Shown: positions 37,280 to 39,352 of the stretch, piece by piece
Numbering within the stretch: position 1 is the first letter of the stretch
Layout of the letters: each line of letters begins with the position of its first letter
Assembly (NCBI GenBank): GCA_002315655.1
Contig: DCHO01000041.1
Span: 13,099-52,450, forward strand
From: Christensenella sp. UBA1750
GTDB taxonomy: Bacteria; Bacillota; Clostridia; Christensenellales; UBA1750
DNA: 39,352 bases
Reading direction: 5' to 3'
The notes under the pieces: model-generated
Seen by the model: only the letters and a program-made list of their open reading frames with translations
Database searches by the model: none
Told to the model about the DNA's origin: nothing
Translations under genes and position numbers: made by a program

Positions 37280-39352
37280 TTACTCGTTCGTTACCAGTTT
37301 GGTATAGTAGCCGTCTTCATTCTGAATGAGCTGCTCATGCGTGCCGCGCTCCACAACATGACCGTGATCCAGCACCACGATCTCGTCGCAGTCGCGGATG
37401 GTGGAAAGTCTGTGCGCGATGACGATGCAGGTGATGCCGCGGTTGCGGATGGAATTGACCACCTCGTATTCCGTCTTGGCATCCAGTGCGCTTGTCGCTT
37501 CGTCCAGAATGATGATGGTGGGATCCTGCGCCAACACACGGGCGATCTCCAGTCTCTGACGCTGACCGCCGGAGAAATCCTTACCGCCTTCAATGAGCTT
37601 GTGCTTGTAGCCCTCGGGGCGATCCATAATGTCATCATGAACATGAGCGTCGCGGGCAGCCAGAATCATCTCGAAGTCCTCGATGGAATCATCCCACATC
37701 TTGATGTTGTTGGCAATGGTGTCTTCAAAGAGGATAATGTCCTGATCGACGACGGCGACCGAGCCGGTGAAAACGGAATGGTCGATCTCCGTGATGGGCT
37801 TGCCGTCAAAGAGAATCTCGCCGCTCCGGGGCTGATACATACCGGAAATCAGCTTGGACAGCGTAGACTTGCCACAGCCGGAAGCGCCGACAAAGGCGAT
37901 GCGCTGGCCGGGCTCGACCTTCATATTGAAGTTCTCGATGAGCGGCTTATCCAGCGGAGAATACCCGAAAGACAGATCTTTGATCTCGATGCTGCCGGAG
38001 AGCTTGGCCATTTCCTGCTCCTGATCGGTGTTCTCGAAAAGGTTCGCATCCGTGGGATACTCCATAACGTCCTCGATGCGCTCCATCTGGGTGCGCATTT
38101 CGGTGATGGTCTGGGAGGCGGTGATCAGGGAGGTGGCAGGCGCCATAAAGGAAGCGAAGAAGCCCTGGAAGGCGGTGATCATACCTAAGGTGAACTCACC
38201 CTGCATGGTCAGGTAAACGCCGATGCCCAGAATCAGCATGGAGGAAATGGCGGAAACCGCGCCGGGGATGAGACCCAAATACTGATTTAAGCGGGAGAAA
38301 TTGACGGTCTGCTTGTTGACGGAGGCCTGATAGCCCGACCACTTCTCAAAGAAGCCGTCCTCCGCGCCGGAAGCCTTGATGGTCTCCATCATCTGAATGC
38401 CGGAAACGGTGGTGCCGTAGAGCTTGCCCGCGTCTCTGGCCTGCACACGGGTCACATTGACGCGCTTCTTGGAAATGAACTGGGAGATGGCCATGTTGAT
38501 GATCACGTTGGCGATACCGACCATGGTCAATATCCAGGAATACCGCAGCATGACGACCAGGTAGAAGATCATCATGCCGGTGTTCAGCACAAGCGGCGCC
38601 AGGGTGTTGACCAGCGTATTGGAAACGGAAAAGTTGGAGTTCTGTCTGGACTGCACATCACCCACCATGCGCTGAGAGAAGAAGTGCATGGGCAGCCGCA
38701 GCACCTTCCACATGAAGGACATGGAGCCCACGACCGACATTTTGCCGTTGATTTTCAGCATGGACGAGGTGGTGAGCAGCGACAGCATGACCTGCAGGAT
38801 ATAAACCCCGGCCAGCGCAAACATGAACGGCATCACCCATTCGGGATTCTGCTGGGTGAGCAGGCGGTCCAAGAACACGCGGCTGAAAATCGGCGTGATG
38901 ATACCGAGCAGGGAGGTGATCACGGTGGTCAGCGTGATGAAGGCCACAGCGGAACCTAAGCCGATCAGTCTCTTTCTCGCAAACGCCCAGACCGATTTGG
39001 GTCTGCCGTCCGGCACAAAGGCATCCGTAGGCTCAAAGGTCAGCGTGATGCCGGTAAAGGCCTCGTCAAAGTCCTTCATGGGCACGGAATAGCTGCCCTT
39101 TGCCGGGTCATTGATGTATGCCTTGTCGCCTTTGAAGCCGTCGAGCACGACAAAGTGGTTGAAGTTCCAGTGAATGATGCAGGGGAAGGTGCCCATTTCC
39201 CGCAGCGCTTCGGGTTCATAGCGGAAACCGGAGGCCTTGAGACCGTAATGCCGCGCCGCCTTGATGACGTTCATGGCATTACTGCCGTCACGGGACACGC
39301 CGCAGTCCACACGCACCTGCTCCAGCGGAATCCATTTGCCGTAATAGGCAAG
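37280..39352 (-). CDS. NHLM-type peptidase/permease/ATPase exporter (ABC1), 5' end cut by the window
   Basis: 690 codons plus stop are present; the first part lies beyond the right edge. The visible N-terminal part is a C39 peptidase domain: LAYYGKWIPLEQ, VDCGVSRDGSNA, then the catalytic His in HWNFNHFVVLDG and Asp in INDPAKG. The catalytic Cys is outside the window. Membrane segments follow, then Walker A GASGCGKST, signature FSGGQRQR and Walker B IIILDEATSALD. It should cut a leader peptide after a double glycine and export the product (TIGR03796-like). Together with the gene at 35086 and the ECF sigma factor it forms the end of a natural-product operon. Confidence 0.92.
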   Translation of the reverse strand, partial: LAYYGKWIPLEQVRVDCGVSRDGSNAMNVIKAARHYGLKASGFRYEPEALREMGTFPCIIHWNFNHFVVLDGFKGDKAYINDPAKGSYSVPMKDFDEAFTGITLTFEPTDAFVPDGRPKSVWAFARKRLIGLGSAVAFITLTTVITSLLGIITPIFSRVFLDRLLTQQNPEWVMPFMFALAGVYILQVMLSLLTTSSMLKINGKMSVVGSMSFMWKVLRLPMHFFSQRMVGDVQSRQNSNFSVSNTLVNTLAPLVLNTGMMIFYLVVMLRYSWILTMVGIANVIINMAISQFISKKRVNVTRVQARDAGKLYGTTVSGIQMMETIKASGAEDGFFEKWSGYQASVNKQTVNFSRLNQYLGLIPGAVSAISSMLILGIGVYLTMQGEFTLGMITAFQGFFASFMAPATSLITASQTITEMRTQMERIEDVMEYPTDANLFENTDQEQEMAKLSGSIEIKDLSFGYSPLDKPLIENFNMKVEPGQRIAFVGASGCGKSTLSKLISGMYQPRSGEILFDGKPITEIDHSVFTGSVAVVDQDIILFEDTIANNIKMWDDSIEDFEMILAARDAHVHDDIMDRPEGYKHKLIEGGKDFSGGQRQRLEIARVLAQDPTIIILDEATSALDAKTEYEVVNSIRNRGITCIVIAHRLSTIRDCDEIVVLDHGHVVERGTHEQLIQNEDGYYTKLVTNE

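Noticed and set aside
1..39352. CRISPR arrays, tRNA or rRNA genes, insertion sequences, integrases
   Set aside because: Read through for repeated spacers, tRNA-like cloverleaf ends and transposase motifs; none found. Short repeats present are explained by promoters, terminators or paralogous genes.

Overview
The window (39,352 bases, GC-rich by eye) looks like the chromosome of an anaerobic gut-type clostridium, probably in or near the Oscillospirales. This is inferred from: the gene order radical-SAM pair - rng - rplU - prp - rpmA; an L27 with a cleavable N-terminal extension beside its protease Prp; clostridial OGG-type glycosylase; sigma-A promoters with TTGACA/TATAAT elements; strong AGGAGG ribosome sites; and an NHLM-type peptide exporter. 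There is no rRNA, tRNA, CRISPR array, transposase or phage gene, so I see no clear mobile element. No gap between genes exceeds 300 bases.

Layout. 1-1055: start of a leftward Fe-S scaffold-like gene, then a rightward XRE/S24-like regulator. 1117-4522: leftward operon of a GH109-like Gfo/Idh/MocA protein and two sialidase-fold (BNR) proteins. 4671-11001: rightward arginine region, argG - three tandem amino-acid-binding lipoproteins - permease - ATPase - argF. 11052-14275: a leftward MscS channel plus a beta-propeller-like protein, divergent from another BNR protein. 14326-17163: leftward GNAT acetyltransferase and a 776-residue putative glycosidase. 17290-21487: leftward metallo-hydrolase, uxuA, mannonate oxidoreductase (SDR) and gdhA. 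21650-23758: rightward class II aldolase and a fifth BNR/propeller protein. 23776-29261: housekeeping block (two radical-SAM-associated proteins, RNase G, a membrane protein, L21, Prp, L27). 29335-34529: 8-oxoguanine glycosylase, LacI regulator, an unknown protein and a GH2 enzyme. 34597-39352: leftward NHLM export pair (the peptidase-bearing member is cut by the window end) followed by an ECF sigma factor.

How they fit. About ten genes, scattered in several transcription units, concern carbohydrate breakdown, and none of the hydrolase-like proteins has a signal peptide. With uxuA and the SDR they point to cytoplasmic processing of imported oligosaccharides, perhaps containing uronic acid. 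No sugar transporter and no sialate catabolic gene lies in the window, and two of the BNR proteins lack the N-terminal arginine of true sialidases, so the usual name 'sialidase' is doubtful. The arginine region joins citrulline synthesis and use (argF, argG; argH is not here) to an ABC importer with three paralogous receptors. The argF product has Asp instead of the usual Cys in its HCLP motif.

The points I would look at first are the intracellular propeller / GH109-like / 776-residue glycosidase set, the triple receptor with the altered transcarbamoylase, the inverted repeat across the gdhA promoter, and the NHLM exporter with its linked sigma factor.
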